Below are positions 8,585 to 18,209 of a stretch of DNA of 64,000 nucleotides, one piece after another. The notes under the pieces are model-generated. The model worked only from the letters and a program-made list of their open reading frames with translations, was not told the origin of the DNA and did not search any database. Origin of the DNA: Draconibacterium orientale. GTDB taxonomy: Bacteria > Bacteroidota > Bacteroidia > Bacteroidales > Prolixibacteraceae. Position numbers and translations under genes: made by a program. Positions within the stretch are counted from its first letter, which is position 1; every line of letters begins with the position of its first letter. The stretch covers positions 496,001 through 560,000 of the forward strand of contig NZ_CP007451.1 in the NCBI RefSeq assembly GCF_000626635.1, read 5' to 3'.

Positions 8585-11500
8585 ATGGTAAAACTGTCGG
8601 GTAAATACGTTGTCGCTTTCCTGATTATCATTTTGGGTATTACAACGGATGCTGTATTTGCAAAATCTACCGGGCAAATCAGGCTAAATGTGCTTACCAC
8701 AAACGACGGACTTCCACAAAATACCGTTGATGTTATTACAAAAGACAGCAAGGGATTTATGTGGTTTGGAACCTGGAATGGCCTGTGTCGTTTTGATGGC
8801 TATACTTTTAAAACCTTTCATACGCAAGAGCATGAATGGCTGAAAGGAAATATGATTCAGGCTTTATGCGAAGACGATAACGGTAATCTTTGGGTTGGAA
8901 CCGAAAAAGGCCTCTCGTTTTTCGACTACCAGTTATTTCGTTTTTTACCCCTTAACGGGTTAAGCAGCGAGATACTAAACTCCTCGGTTACAACGATTGT
9001 AAAAGACGAAATCGGTGCAATTTGGGTTGGAACCGAGAATAACGGATTGTGGCAAATAACTGAAAGCAACGAAGGCACATTATCGTGTCAAAAACGTTTT
9101 AGCGATAAACTTCCAACAGAAAATATCAACCATATTTTTATCTCCCCCGAGAAAAACCTGTTTGTGGGTACCGACATTGGCCTTGCTGTGCTTTCGCTGA
9201 ACACAACGGAAATAATCGACCAATATTCTTCTGTAACCAATGAAATTGGCCCCATTAGTATTCAGTCTGTTTATCAGGATTCGAGAAGCAACCTGTGGAT
9301 TGGTACCTCCGATTTGGGTTTATACTATTTTAACAGCAGTTCAGAAAGTTTGGAGTATTTTTTTACAACAAGCACGAGCGAAGGAAACCTCGACCATTTG
9401 ACGGTTCGCGACATTATTGAAGATCAGAACGGGACAATTATAATTGGAACACTTGGCGGACTGAATTATTTCAACCAAAACAGTAAAACGTTTTCGCACC
9501 TTTCCAACGATTCGAAACTCAGCAGCCCATTTGTAAACTCATTATATGCCGACGATTTTGGAAACATTTGGATAGGTACTGAAATTGGCGGGGTAAATTA
9601 TTACAACTCGTACCAAAAACCCTTTAATGCCATCCAACACAAGCCCGGTAACGCAAATTCGATTAGCCACAACACCATTAATTCTATTTTGGTTGAAGAT
9701 GATATTATATGGATTGGTACCGCCGGTGGTGGGTTGAATAGGGTTAACGGAGACAAAATCACCCGGTTAAAAAACGATTCTGAAAACCCCATAAGCATTA
9801 CCAGCGATTTTGTATCATCAATCTTTCGCGATAAGCAGAACCGGCTGTGGATAGGAACCTGGGGCGGCGGATTAAACCGTTTGCTTGCAGAAAATGAAAA
9901 TCGCTTCGCAGTCTGGATCAACCAGCCCAACGATGATAAAACAATATGCAGCAGTTTTGTTTCCTGTATCGAACAACTCGACAACAATCGGCTTTTGATT
10001 GGAACCCGGGGAGGGCTCGATATTTTTAATCCTTCCAACAATAGCTTTTCTCATGTTCACAACGCAATGGAACCGGGCTACAGCCTTGAAGTTGGCTGTA
10101 TGCTAACCGACAAAAAAAACAGAATATGGGTGGGCACCGAAAACGGACTATACCGGTTTAATAAAAACGATTTGCTGAATTCCGACCTGAACAATAGCAA
10201 ACTTCCTTTTGAAAAGTTTCTGCACAATCCGCAGGATAAACAATCCTTGCCGGGCAATTATATCATCTCCCTGTTCGAAGCCGCCGATGGTACCATTTGG
10301 ATGGGAACATACGGTAACGGAATTTGCCAATACAACGAAAACGGAAGTTTTACCAACTACACCTCCCAAAACGGGCTGTGCAACAACTTTGCATACGGAA
10401 TTGAAGAAGATTTGGATGGAAATTTATGGATAAGCACCGACAATGGGCTCTCGAAGTTTAACCCCGACAGAAAAACCTTTTTGAATTATTATGCGAGCGA
10501 TGGCTTACTCAGCAATCAGTTTTACTGGACTGCTTCGTACTCCGACAAAAAAGGCACCTTGTATTTTGGAGGTGTAAACGGATTAAACTATTTCTCACCA
10601 CAACAGATTGAAACTTATCCGAATACACTAAAACCAGTTTTTACCGAGTTTTCAATATTCAGCAACCCGGTTACCATAGGTAAAAAATATCATGGGCAGG
10701 TTATTTTGAACAAACCGGTAAGCCAAACCGCCGAAATAAATTTGTCGTATAAAGATGCCGTATTCTCCATCGAATTTTCAGCACTCGATTATTTTCTCCC
10801 CGATAAAGTAAGATACGCCTATAAAATGGAAGGTGTTGACCAGGATTGGGTGGAAGTGCCCGCATCGAGGCGTTTTGCCAACTACACCAACCTCTCCGGA
10901 GGACAATACGTTTTTAAGGTAAAAGCGGCCAACAGCGATGGAATCTGGTCGGAAAACTACACCGCACTTATCCTAACCATTGTTCCTCCGTTTTGGGAAA
11001 CAGCCTGGTTTCAATTACTGGCAGTGCTGTTTATTATTGCAATGGTTTTAGCTTACATTCGCTACCGTACGCAATTCCTGAAAGAACAAAAACGCAAGCT
11101 GGAACAGCAGGTGCGCGAACGTACTTTTAAAATTGAGGAGCAAAAAGAAGAACTTGAAAAACAAAACCAGCAAATTGCCAAACAGCGCGACGAAGTAATT
11201 GAACTAAACGAAAAAGTGAAACTGGTTAACCAGTTGCGCCTCCGGTTTTTTACAAATATTTCGCACGAATTCCGCACACCGTTAACGCTTATTATCGACC
11301 CGCTTGAGCAGTTAATGAAAAATATGAAAGCCGACCCCAATACACAAAATACACTGAGCATTATTAACCGTAACGCGCAGCGTTTACTGCACCTTATTAA
11401 CCAGTTGCTGTATTTCCGCCGTATTGAAACCGGAAAACTAAAATTAAATGTAAGCAAAGGCAACCTGCAGGAATTTTTACACGGTATTTTCGAGTCGTTT

Positions 11501-12835
11501 AAAGACCTGGCCGAGCACCAGCAAATTAACTACCGCTTTATTAAAACCGAAATAAACGATGAAACCTGGTTTGATGCCGAGAAAGTGGAAAACGTATTCT
11601 ACAACCTGCTTTCAAACGCCTTTAAAAACACTCCGGCCTCAGGCTCCATCACCCTAAAAGTTGAGAACATAACTGAAAACCAAAAAGATTACATTGCTGC
11701 ACCTTTTGTGGCCATCAGCGTTATCGATACTGGGCGTGGAATTTCGGAAGAACACATGCCACACATTTTTAACCGCTTTTACAAGGATGCAGAATCGGGA
11801 AAACAAACCGATTTTACCAGCTCGGGTATTGGTTTGGCACTGAGCTACGAAATCGTTCAGGCACTAAATGGCAAAATTAAAGTACAAAGCGAACCCCAAA
11901 AAGGCAGCACTTTTACCGTGTGCATGCCCTATTCGAAAGACCGTTTTGAAAGCGACCAAATTAACGAAACAAGCATACCAACCGAAATAAATCTCGAAGG
12001 GCGGGTAAATGTACTTACCGAGCATATTGTAGCACGTAACACCAACTACGAACTGGATGAAGTAACATCCGACAACAAGAAAAAACCTACAATTTTAATT
12101 GTGGAGGACAATTTCGATCTGCGCAGCTTCCTGCTTCAAACACTACGATCAGACTTCCGGGTTTTAGGCGCCGAAAACGGAAAAATCGGGCTGGAAATGG
12201 CCAAAAAGTACTCGCCCGAGCTAATTATCAGCGATGTTATGATGCCGGTTATGGACGGCATTGAACTGTGCAGCCGTCTGAAAAAAAACATCCAAACCAG
12301 CCACATTCCTATTATTCTGCTAACAGCAAAAAATATGGTAGAAAGCTGGATTGAAGGACTGGAAACCGGTGCCGACGATTACATTCCGAAACCGTTCAAC
12401 CTGCAAATTCTGGAAATAAAAATGCGCAACATCATCGAGTCGCGCCGAAAGATTAAAAACACATTCAGCAGCCCTGAACCGATAGCTCCCGAAAAATTAG
12501 CATCGAACAAATTAGACGAGGAGTTTATTACAAAAGCCTACCAGATATTGGAAAAAAATTACAACGAACCCAACTTTTCGGTGGAACAATTTGCACGCGA
12601 AATGTTTGTTAGCCGAAGTTTGCTGTACAAAAAAATTAAAGCATTAACCAACCTAAATATTACCGATTTTATTAATTCATACAAGTTGAAAAAATCGGTT
12701 GAGTTGATTAAATCAACCGAACTGTCGATTTCCGAAATTGCCTTTAAAACAGGCTTTAACGACCCAAAATATTTCAGCCGTATCTTCAAAAAATTCTACG
12801 GAACCAGCCCCAGCGACTACCTGAAAAAAACCTGA
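8585..12835 (+). CDS. Hybrid two-component system regulator (HTCS) of the arabinan locus
   Basis: A one-protein sensor-regulator of about 1416 residues. A TTG at 8573 is in frame, but the ATG at 8585 gives a clean signal peptide (MVKLSGKYVVAFLIIILG). About 14 propeller repeats with IWVGT/LWIGT strands fill residues 30-730. A Y_Y_Y beta-sandwich follows, then a membrane helix near 810-830, a Gln/Glu-rich coiled coil, HisKA with the phospho-acceptor His in FFTNISHEFRTPL (about 894), HATPase (DTGRGISEEH, SGIGLALSYE), a receiver with the phospho-Asp in IISDVMMP (about 1217), and a C-terminal AraC HTH ending near the stop. It lies directly upstream of the arabinan operon and most likely senses arabino-oligosaccharides and activates it. 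Two matching 17-bp sites at 12931 and 23882 are candidate targets. Confidence 0.95.
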   Translation: MVKLSGKYVVAFLIIILGITTDAVFAKSTGQIRLNVLTTNDGLPQNTVDVITKDSKGFMWFGTWNGLCRFDGYTFKTFHTQEHEWLKGNMIQALCEDDNGNLWVGTEKGLSFFDYQLFRFLPLNGLSSEILNSSVTTIVKDEIGAIWVGTENNGLWQITESNEGTLSCQKRFSDKLPTENINHIFISPEKNLFVGTDIGLAVLSLNTTEIIDQYSSVTNEIGPISIQSVYQDSRSNLWIGTSDLGLYYFNSSSESLEYFFTTSTSEGNLDHLTVRDIIEDQNGTIIIGTLGGLNYFNQNSKTFSHLSNDSKLSSPFVNSLYADDFGNIWIGTEIGGVNYYNSYQKPFNAIQHKPGNANSISHNTINSILVEDDIIWIGTAGGGLNRVNGDKITRLKNDSENPISITSDFVSSIFRDKQNRLWIGTWGGGLNRLLAENENRFAVWINQPNDDKTICSSFVSCIEQLDNNRLLIGTRGGLDIFNPSNNSFSHVHNAMEPGYSLEVGCMLTDKKNRIWVGTENGLYRFNKNDLLNSDLNNSKLPFEKFLHNPQDKQSLPGNYIISLFEAADGTIWMGTYGNGICQYNENGSFTNYTSQNGLCNNFAYGIEEDLDGNLWISTDNGLSKFNPDRKTFLNYYASDGLLSNQFYWTASYSDKKGTLYFGGVNGLNYFSPQQIETYPNTLKPVFTEFSIFSNPVTIGKKYHGQVILNKPVSQTAEINLSYKDAVFSIEFSALDYFLPDKVRYAYKMEGVDQDWVEVPASRRFANYTNLSGGQYVFKVKAANSDGIWSENYTALILTIVPPFWETAWFQLLAVLFIIAMVLAYIRYRTQFLKEQKRKLEQQVRERTFKIEEQKEELEKQNQQIAKQRDEVIELNEKVKLVNQLRLRFFTNISHEFRTPLTLIIDPLEQLMKNMKADPNTQNTLSIINRNAQRLLHLINQLLYFRRIETGKLKLNVSKGNLQEFLHGIFESFKDLAEHQQINYRFIKTEINDETWFDAEKVENVFYNLLSNAFKNTPASGSITLKVENITENQKDYIAAPFVAISVIDTGRGISEEHMPHIFNRFYKDAESGKQTDFTSSGIGLALSYEIVQALNGKIKVQSEPQKGSTFTVCMPYSKDRFESDQINETSIPTEINLEGRVNVLTEHIVARNTNYELDEVTSDNKKKPTILIVEDNFDLRSFLLQTLRSDFRVLGAENGKIGLEMAKKYSPELIISDVMMPVMDGIELCSRLKKNIQTSHIPIILLTAKNMVESWIEGLETGADDYIPKPFNLQILEIKMRNIIESRRKIKNTFSSPEPIAPEKLASNKLDEEFITKAYQILEKNYNEPNFSVEQFAREMFVSRSLLYKKIKALTNLNITDFINSYKLKKSVELIKSTELSISEIAFKTGFNDPKYFSRIFKKFYGTSPSDYLKKT

Positions 12836-13167
12836 ATTCCTGCTGAAAACACCGGAAACACCCGCTAAAAACAGATTTCCACAATCGTCCACTTTCAATA
12901 TTAAATAATCCACCCATTAACAAACTCCCCTCCGTAATTTTACCATTCAAAATTACAAGTAAACCAATTTATTAATCATGAAAAAACTTGACTTATGCAA
13001 CAAGGCTATTTCATCTACCAAAATCCATTGAAACAGTACAAACAATCTGTCAGGCGATTTTAGAAACAGGGCGATCGCCCTTATCTGGAAATTAATTCTG
13101 GATCTTATTTAAAGTATTCGAATCAGATATAACAAAAATTAGAATGAACTTAATCAAATTAAATTTT
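12836..13167 (+). promoter_or_regulatory. Leader/promoter region of arabinan operon
   Basis: 332 bp between the HTCS and the first operon gene. It holds the candidate operator at 12931-12947 and the perfect 12-bp palindrome GGGCGATCGCCC at 13069-13080, with an extra GGCGAT at 13053. A possible mini-ORF at 12978-13031 would encode MKKLDLCNKAISSTKIH. No terminator was seen after the HTCS, so read-through is possible. Confidence 0.5.
12931..12947 (+). promoter_or_regulatory. Candidate HTCS operator, arabinan promoter 1
   Basis: TCCGTAATTTTACCATT matches TCCGTAATTTGTCCATT at 23882-23898 in 15 of 17 positions. Both lie in the only two sizeable promoter gaps of the arabinan cluster, before the lipoprotein and before GH51. 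A shared binding site for the HTCS is the simplest reading, but it is inference. Confidence 0.45.
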
Positions 13168-14868
13168 ATGAAATTATCTAAACTATTAAAGTACGCATTG
13201 GGCGTAGCTGTTTTGGCAGCATTTAGCTTAGTTGGTTGCGAAGAAATGGATATTTATTCTATTGATTCACCTTCTGATCTGCAAAGCAAAATCGACTCAA
13301 TTGCCGCTGCAAAAGCCAGTATTGATACGGGTGATACCACCTACATCAACATTGCAACAGCCATCGTGGGAGCAGAAGATTACACTTCCGCATGGTGGAC
13401 CGCATTCTCTGATTATTTTACTATCCCAACCAACCAGTTATTGGTTTTGGAATTTATTAACCACAACGGAGGAAGCAGTAATAACTGGAATAACTGGAAC
13501 CTGGGCGTAGCCAATGTAGCCGATCGCGATGCCGATAATTATTCGGAATATTTCGTTCTGCGGTCGGATGCTTACGGCTGGGGAAACGATGATTACGACG
13601 GAGCCATGATTACGCAAAACTATCCGGATACCGACGGAGATGACGACATTTGGAACGATTTCCGGGCAACTATGGACGGTGCTCACGTTACAATGGAAAT
13701 CGATCACTCAGTTTCGGGCAATGTATTTGTAACCGCCACTGCCGTTGGAACAAATGGTACCGAGTTGGTACAAACCTATCAGCAACCGGTTTCGGCAACC
13801 GAAGACATTGTGGCGTTCTTAATTTCAGATGCCAGTTATTTCGAAATGAAAAATGCCTACCTGTTACCATCGAAAATAACAGTTGTTGAAGACGTTAATC
13901 CGGTTTCAATTTCGGTTTCAGGAGCTCCTGAATTTGTTGAAATCGGAAACGAAGATTTCTGGGGTAATGCTGTTGCCACGGTAACCTACGCCGACGGATC
14001 GTCAGCCGAAGTTGACACAGCAGACATTTCATTTTCGGTAATTCCGGATATGACAACTTTGGGCGAAAAAACAGTTATTCTTGCCTACAACAAATCGAAG
14101 CAAGGCGAATTAACAGCTCCGGTTACAACGTTCTACACGCTTGAGGTTACCAACTCGGTAGCAAGCTTAGAAATTACCAATTTGCCGGTTATAAGCACTT
14201 ATTATTTTTATAACGACACCAGTGACATTATTTTCAACACCCGTGGTTTACAAGTAACAGCCACTTATTCCGACGGAACAACCGGAGTACTGTCAAACGA
14301 CGCGTTACAGTTTGGAATGGTTCCGGCAGCCGAAGGTGATCAAAGTGTTGAAATAGCTTATGTTGGCGCAACAAGTACAGTAACTACAACCTGCCCCGTA
14401 ACGCTTGTAAAAGGCATTGGCCAGGTAGGTGCTTACGATTTCTCTACCGGTTGGTGGTCGCAATTCTCTGATGATTACCCGGTGGCTTCAGGCGAAAGTA
14501 AAACACTAACCATGTATGCTTACTCAAATGGTATTAACAACTGGAACAGTCCGAGTACAATCCTGCGTAAAGCCGACATGACAGAGTACGGTGTAGTTCG
14601 TATGGACAACTTTGGATGGGGCGACGGCTATGCCACTGCAACGCTTAGCAACGACTGGAACTTCGACATTTTTGGAGCAAACATCAGCGGGTCGAGAATT
14701 GAGATAACAGTAACCAATAATGGCGACAATACGGCCGATATTCGTTACGATGTTACTTATGCAACCGGCGAAACACATTTCCAGGAATATGCAGGAATTA
14801 CAGTTGACAGCTCTGATTTGAACTATGCAATTGTACTGGAAGGTTCTTATATCGTAATTGTTGAATAA
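13168..14868 (+). CDS. Surface lipoprotein with duplicated beta-sandwich module (putative glycan-binding)
   Basis: About 566 residues from the ATG at 13168; an ATG at 13144 is also in frame, but 13168 gives a clean lipoprotein signal MKLSKLLKYALGVAVLAAF ending in the lipobox LVGC. Two related modules occupy roughly residues 60-240 and 430-565. The first has SAWWTAFSDYF, NNWNNWNLGV and SDAYGWGND; the second has TGWWSQFSDDYP, NNWNSPSTIL and MDNFGWGDGY. Between them are two Ig-like (Big_3-type) segments with VTYADGSSAEVD and ATYSDGTTGVLS. The Trp-rich duplicated modules and the position directly before SusC suggest a surface glycan-binding protein for arabinan. I do not recognise a named family for the module, so binding is inferred. 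Confidence 0.8.
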   Translation: MKLSKLLKYALGVAVLAAFSLVGCEEMDIYSIDSPSDLQSKIDSIAAAKASIDTGDTTYINIATAIVGAEDYTSAWWTAFSDYFTIPTNQLLVLEFINHNGGSSNNWNNWNLGVANVADRDADNYSEYFVLRSDAYGWGNDDYDGAMITQNYPDTDGDDDIWNDFRATMDGAHVTMEIDHSVSGNVFVTATAVGTNGTELVQTYQQPVSATEDIVAFLISDASYFEMKNAYLLPSKITVVEDVNPVSISVSGAPEFVEIGNEDFWGNAVATVTYADGSSAEVDTADISFSVIPDMTTLGEKTVILAYNKSKQGELTAPVTTFYTLEVTNSVASLEITNLPVISTYYFYNDTSDIIFNTRGLQVTATYSDGTTGVLSNDALQFGMVPAAEGDQSVEIAYVGATSTVTTTCPVTLVKGIGQVGAYDFSTGWWSQFSDDYPVASGESKTLTMYAYSNGINNWNSPSTILRKADMTEYGVVRMDNFGWGDGYATATLSNDWNFDIFGANISGSRIEITVTNNGDNTADIRYDVTYATGETHFQEYAGITVDSSDLNYAIVLEGSYIVIVE

Positions 14869-14894
14869 TCATTAAGATAAAACATAATTAAACT

Positions 14895-14984
14895 ATGAAA
14901 CGAGCACAAATAATCTTCACATTACTGAAAATGATTACGGTGCGAGTTCCATACGATACCATAATAAATAAAAAATTTAATCGT
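14895..14984 (+). ncRNA. Structured leader RNA, copy A (before SusC)
   Basis: Strand 1 (14895-14907, ATGAAACGAGCAC) pairs with strand 2 (14940-14952, GTGCGAGTTCCAT). There are Watson-Crick pairs on both sides of a tandem G-A/A-G mismatch and one A-C mismatch. The helix ends 32 nt before the SusC start at 14985. Related elements are at 18210-18313 and 49192-49286. In this copy no stop interrupts the frame from the upstream ATG to SusC, so the leader could be translated as a 30-residue extension. Confidence 0.6.
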
Positions 14985-17900
14985 ATGAAATATCTATATT
15001 TAATCCTGTTGGGACTGCTGACATTTACAACGGCAACATACGCAAAAGGCAACCACAATGCCGACCAGGTGTCTATGGCTCAACAAGACAACATAACAGT
15101 AAAAGGTACAATTGTTGACGAAAGCGGAGAACCGCTTCCGGGAGCAACTATACAACAACAAGGAACTACAAACGGAACAATTACTGATATTGATGGTAAC
15201 TTCTCGCTTTCTGTTCCTGCTGACGCGACTCTTTCAATTTCGTTTATCGGATACAAAAGTATTGAAGTAGCCATTGACGGAAAAACGACACTGGGCAATA
15301 TTGCATTGTTGCCTGATATGATTGGACTTGACCAGGTGGTGGTAGTAGGTTACGGTACACAACGTAAAGTTGACCTTACCGGTTCGGTAGCTGTTGTTGA
15401 CGCTGAAGAGATGAAAAAAGTATCGAACTCAAACATCTCAACAATGCTTCAGGGAAAAGTTTCGGGTGTGCAAATTACATCCGACGGACAACCGGGTGCC
15501 GACCCAACAGTGCGTATTCGTGGTATTGGTTCGTTTGGAAGCACCGCACCTCTTTACGTTGTTGATGGTGTGCCAATGGGAACAACAATCCGCGATTTCT
15601 CGCCAAACGATATCGAAACACTTCAGGTTCTTAAAGATGCATCGGCAGCTGCAATTTACGGTTCGCGTGCTGCAAACGGTGTAGTAATCATCACCACTAA
15701 GCAGGGAAAAAAGAACCAGCCAATGAAAATTGATTACAAAGGTTACGTTGGTATCGACCAGGTTGAAGAAGGCGTTTACAATGTAATGGATGCCTACCAA
15801 TATAGCGAATATATTAACATGGCCTTTGGTAACAGCGATATGGATGTTCCTGCCGGTTATAATACAACAAGCAGTAAATATGTTGATCCGGCACAGGTTA
15901 ACACCGACTGGTTTGAAGAGGCATTTAAAACAGGTATTCGCCAAAACCACAACGTAAACATCTCTGGCGGTGGCGAAAACAATACCTACAACATTGCGCT
16001 CGACTACTACAAACAGGAAGGAACCATGGAGGGTGCAGGCCCTAACTTCGAACGTTATACTGCACGTGTTAATAACACCATGGATGTTAAATTTGTAAAA
16101 ATCAAAACCAACCTGGTTTACAGCCACAGCGACCAGGATAATATGGCGCTGAGTAATGCCAACGAGTATGTACAGGGTTTATACGGGGCACAATATCCGG
16201 TAATGGCATCGGCACTGCTTACTCCACCGAGTATTAAAGCCTACGATGAATCGACCTGGGTGCTCGACGACAAAATTTCTTCAGCATCAGAATATAGTTA
16301 CGACTCATACGGTTATGGTACGTATTACGACGATGTGCACGGCGACTTACGTGTAACCAACCTGTTACTTACCAATAACCTTTTGGAAAGAAACACAGTG
16401 GTTGACCGTGTTGTAGCATCGGGTTCAGCAAATGTTGATCTTATTGACATGGTTGGTGAGGTAAACGAAAACCACAAGTTGAGTTACAACCTTAACTTGT
16501 CGTACAGCAAAACCACTGCAAAAGACTTTACATTTGTTCCGGCTTTTATTCAGAGTACAACCAACTACTTATCAAAAAGCAACGAAAAACTTACACAAGG
16601 CTACCGTAGTTTTAGCGATGCATTGATTGAAAACACCTTAACTTACGATGGTACATTTGGTCGTCATCATGTTAATATGCTTGCCGGTCAAACTTTCCAG
16701 CGCGAGCTTTTCCACACACTTACAGGTACAGGTGTTAACATGCCCGAGCCTTACTTCCTGCAAGTAGGTAACGCTCAGGAAACTTCGGGATACACCCAGG
16801 AAACGGAACACGTACTGGCATCGTACATCGGTCGCGTAAACTACAATTACGACGATAAATACCTGCTTTCGGCAACCGTACGTCGCGATGGTTCAAGTCG
16901 TCTTTCTTCTGACGACCGCTGGGACTGGTTCCCATCGGTGTCGGCAGGTTGGCGTATCGAACGCGAAAACTTCTTCCCGGTTGACGAATCAATCATTAAC
17001 CTGTTAAAAGTGCGCGGTAGTTATGGCGAACTGGGTAACGAAAACATTGGCGAATACCAGTATATGGATATTATGGCAAGAGGCGACTATACTTATAGTT
17101 TCAACAACGACAAGGTAACCGGTTCTGCCATTTCAAACTATGTAAACACTGCAATCCGCTGGGAGAAAAAGAAAACGGTTGACGTTGGTCTAGACCTCGG
17201 CATGTTCAACAACCAGCTGGAATTTACTTTCGACTGGTATAAATCAACATCAGAAGACCTGTTGTACAGTGTAGCTGTACCGGCCAATGCGGGCGCTACA
17301 AACGCAACAGTAACAATGAATGCGGCCACAATGGAAAACTCAGGTTTAGAGTTTCTGGCGGCCTATCACAATCGTCAACACGCGGTTAAGTTCGATCTTT
17401 CTGCCAACTTATCTACCCTCAGCAACAAGGTTACTAAACTGGGCGTTTCGGGCGAACCACGTACCGATGGCTACAGCAGAACAGAAGTTGGCCGCGAAGT
17501 GGGTTCATTTTATGGTTACGTTTACGAGGGCATTTTCCAATCGCAGGAAGAAATTGACACCCGCGTGAATTCAGAAGGCGGATACATTAACCAACCCGGT
17601 GCACAACCTGGTGATGTGGCATACGCCGACCTGAACAACGATGGCGAAATTACCAACGAAGACCAAACGTACCTGGGCAGCGGTTTACCTGATATAAACT
17701 TCGGTTTTAATGCACGTGCCGAGTGGAATGGTTTTGATTTGAGTATTTCAACACATGGTGCTGCAGGATTTAAAGCAGTAGACTTTGTTGGTGTTACTTT
17801 AAGCAGCTCGTATGGCATGCTGAATAAAACAACCGACCTGCTGAATGCCTGGACACCGGAGAATACAAATACCAATGTTCCTCGCGTGGCTTACAAATCA

Positions 17901-18182
17901 ACAGGTTCAATTACCAACGATATGTTTAGTCAGCGTTTTATTCAAGATGCATCGTACCTGAAAATTGCAAATATCGAATTGGGTTACAACTTCCCCGACC
18001 AATGGTTTGGTGGTTATATTCAGAATGTGCGTATGTACGTTTCGGCACAGAATATTGCAACAATTACGAAATACGAAGGTTACAACGTAGATTTTGCCGG
18101 TGGTACATTTACTCCGGGTTACAACTACGCATCGTATCCAACACCACAAACTGTAATGTTTGGAGTACACTTGTCATTCTAA
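14985..18182 (+). CDS. SusC-like TonB-dependent transporter (arabinan)
   Basis: An outer-membrane transporter of about 1065 residues. The ATG at 14985 is chosen because it begins a canonical signal peptide (MKYLYLILLGLLTFTTATYA). An in-frame ATG at 14895 would add 30 residues that belong to the conserved leader RNA. A carboxypeptidase-D-like domain follows (VKGTIVDESGEPLPGATI), then the TonB-box region with VVVVGYGTQRKVDLTG, the plug (VRIRGIGSFGSTAPLYVVDG, DASAAAIYGSRAANGVV) and a long beta barrel ending in VMFGVHLSF with the terminal Phe. With the SusD lipoprotein downstream it would import arabinan oligosaccharides into the periplasm using TonB energy. Confidence 0.96.
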   Translation: MKYLYLILLGLLTFTTATYAKGNHNADQVSMAQQDNITVKGTIVDESGEPLPGATIQQQGTTNGTITDIDGNFSLSVPADATLSISFIGYKSIEVAIDGKTTLGNIALLPDMIGLDQVVVVGYGTQRKVDLTGSVAVVDAEEMKKVSNSNISTMLQGKVSGVQITSDGQPGADPTVRIRGIGSFGSTAPLYVVDGVPMGTTIRDFSPNDIETLQVLKDASAAAIYGSRAANGVVIITTKQGKKNQPMKIDYKGYVGIDQVEEGVYNVMDAYQYSEYINMAFGNSDMDVPAGYNTTSSKYVDPAQVNTDWFEEAFKTGIRQNHNVNISGGGENNTYNIALDYYKQEGTMEGAGPNFERYTARVNNTMDVKFVKIKTNLVYSHSDQDNMALSNANEYVQGLYGAQYPVMASALLTPPSIKAYDESTWVLDDKISSASEYSYDSYGYGTYYDDVHGDLRVTNLLLTNNLLERNTVVDRVVASGSANVDLIDMVGEVNENHKLSYNLNLSYSKTTAKDFTFVPAFIQSTTNYLSKSNEKLTQGYRSFSDALIENTLTYDGTFGRHHVNMLAGQTFQRELFHTLTGTGVNMPEPYFLQVGNAQETSGYTQETEHVLASYIGRVNYNYDDKYLLSATVRRDGSSRLSSDDRWDWFPSVSAGWRIERENFFPVDESIINLLKVRGSYGELGNENIGEYQYMDIMARGDYTYSFNNDKVTGSAISNYVNTAIRWEKKKTVDVGLDLGMFNNQLEFTFDWYKSTSEDLLYSVAVPANAGATNATVTMNAATMENSGLEFLAAYHNRQHAVKFDLSANLSTLSNKVTKLGVSGEPRTDGYSRTEVGREVGSFYGYVYEGIFQSQEEIDTRVNSEGGYINQPGAQPGDVAYADLNNDGEITNEDQTYLGSGLPDINFGFNARAEWNGFDLSISTHGAAGFKAVDFVGVTLSSSYGMLNKTTDLLNAWTPENTNTNVPRVAYKSTGSITNDMFSQRFIQDASYLKIANIELGYNFPDQWFGGYIQNVRMYVSAQNIATITKYEGYNVDFAGGTFTPGYNYASYPTPQTVMFGVHLSF

Positions 18183-18209
18183 TAATCAAATCAATAAAAG
18201 GATATCAAA

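Noticed and set aside
12978-13031. 17-codon mini-ORF MKKLDLCNKAISSTKIH as a leader peptide gene
   Set aside because: Single occurrence with no match to the other leader peptides and no associated stem of the same type; kept only as a note in the leader region.
15438-16127. Long antisense frame inside the SusC gene, and similar ones such as 38191-38733 in GH115
   Set aside because: Shadow frames of strongly coding genes; no signal, motif or independent start.
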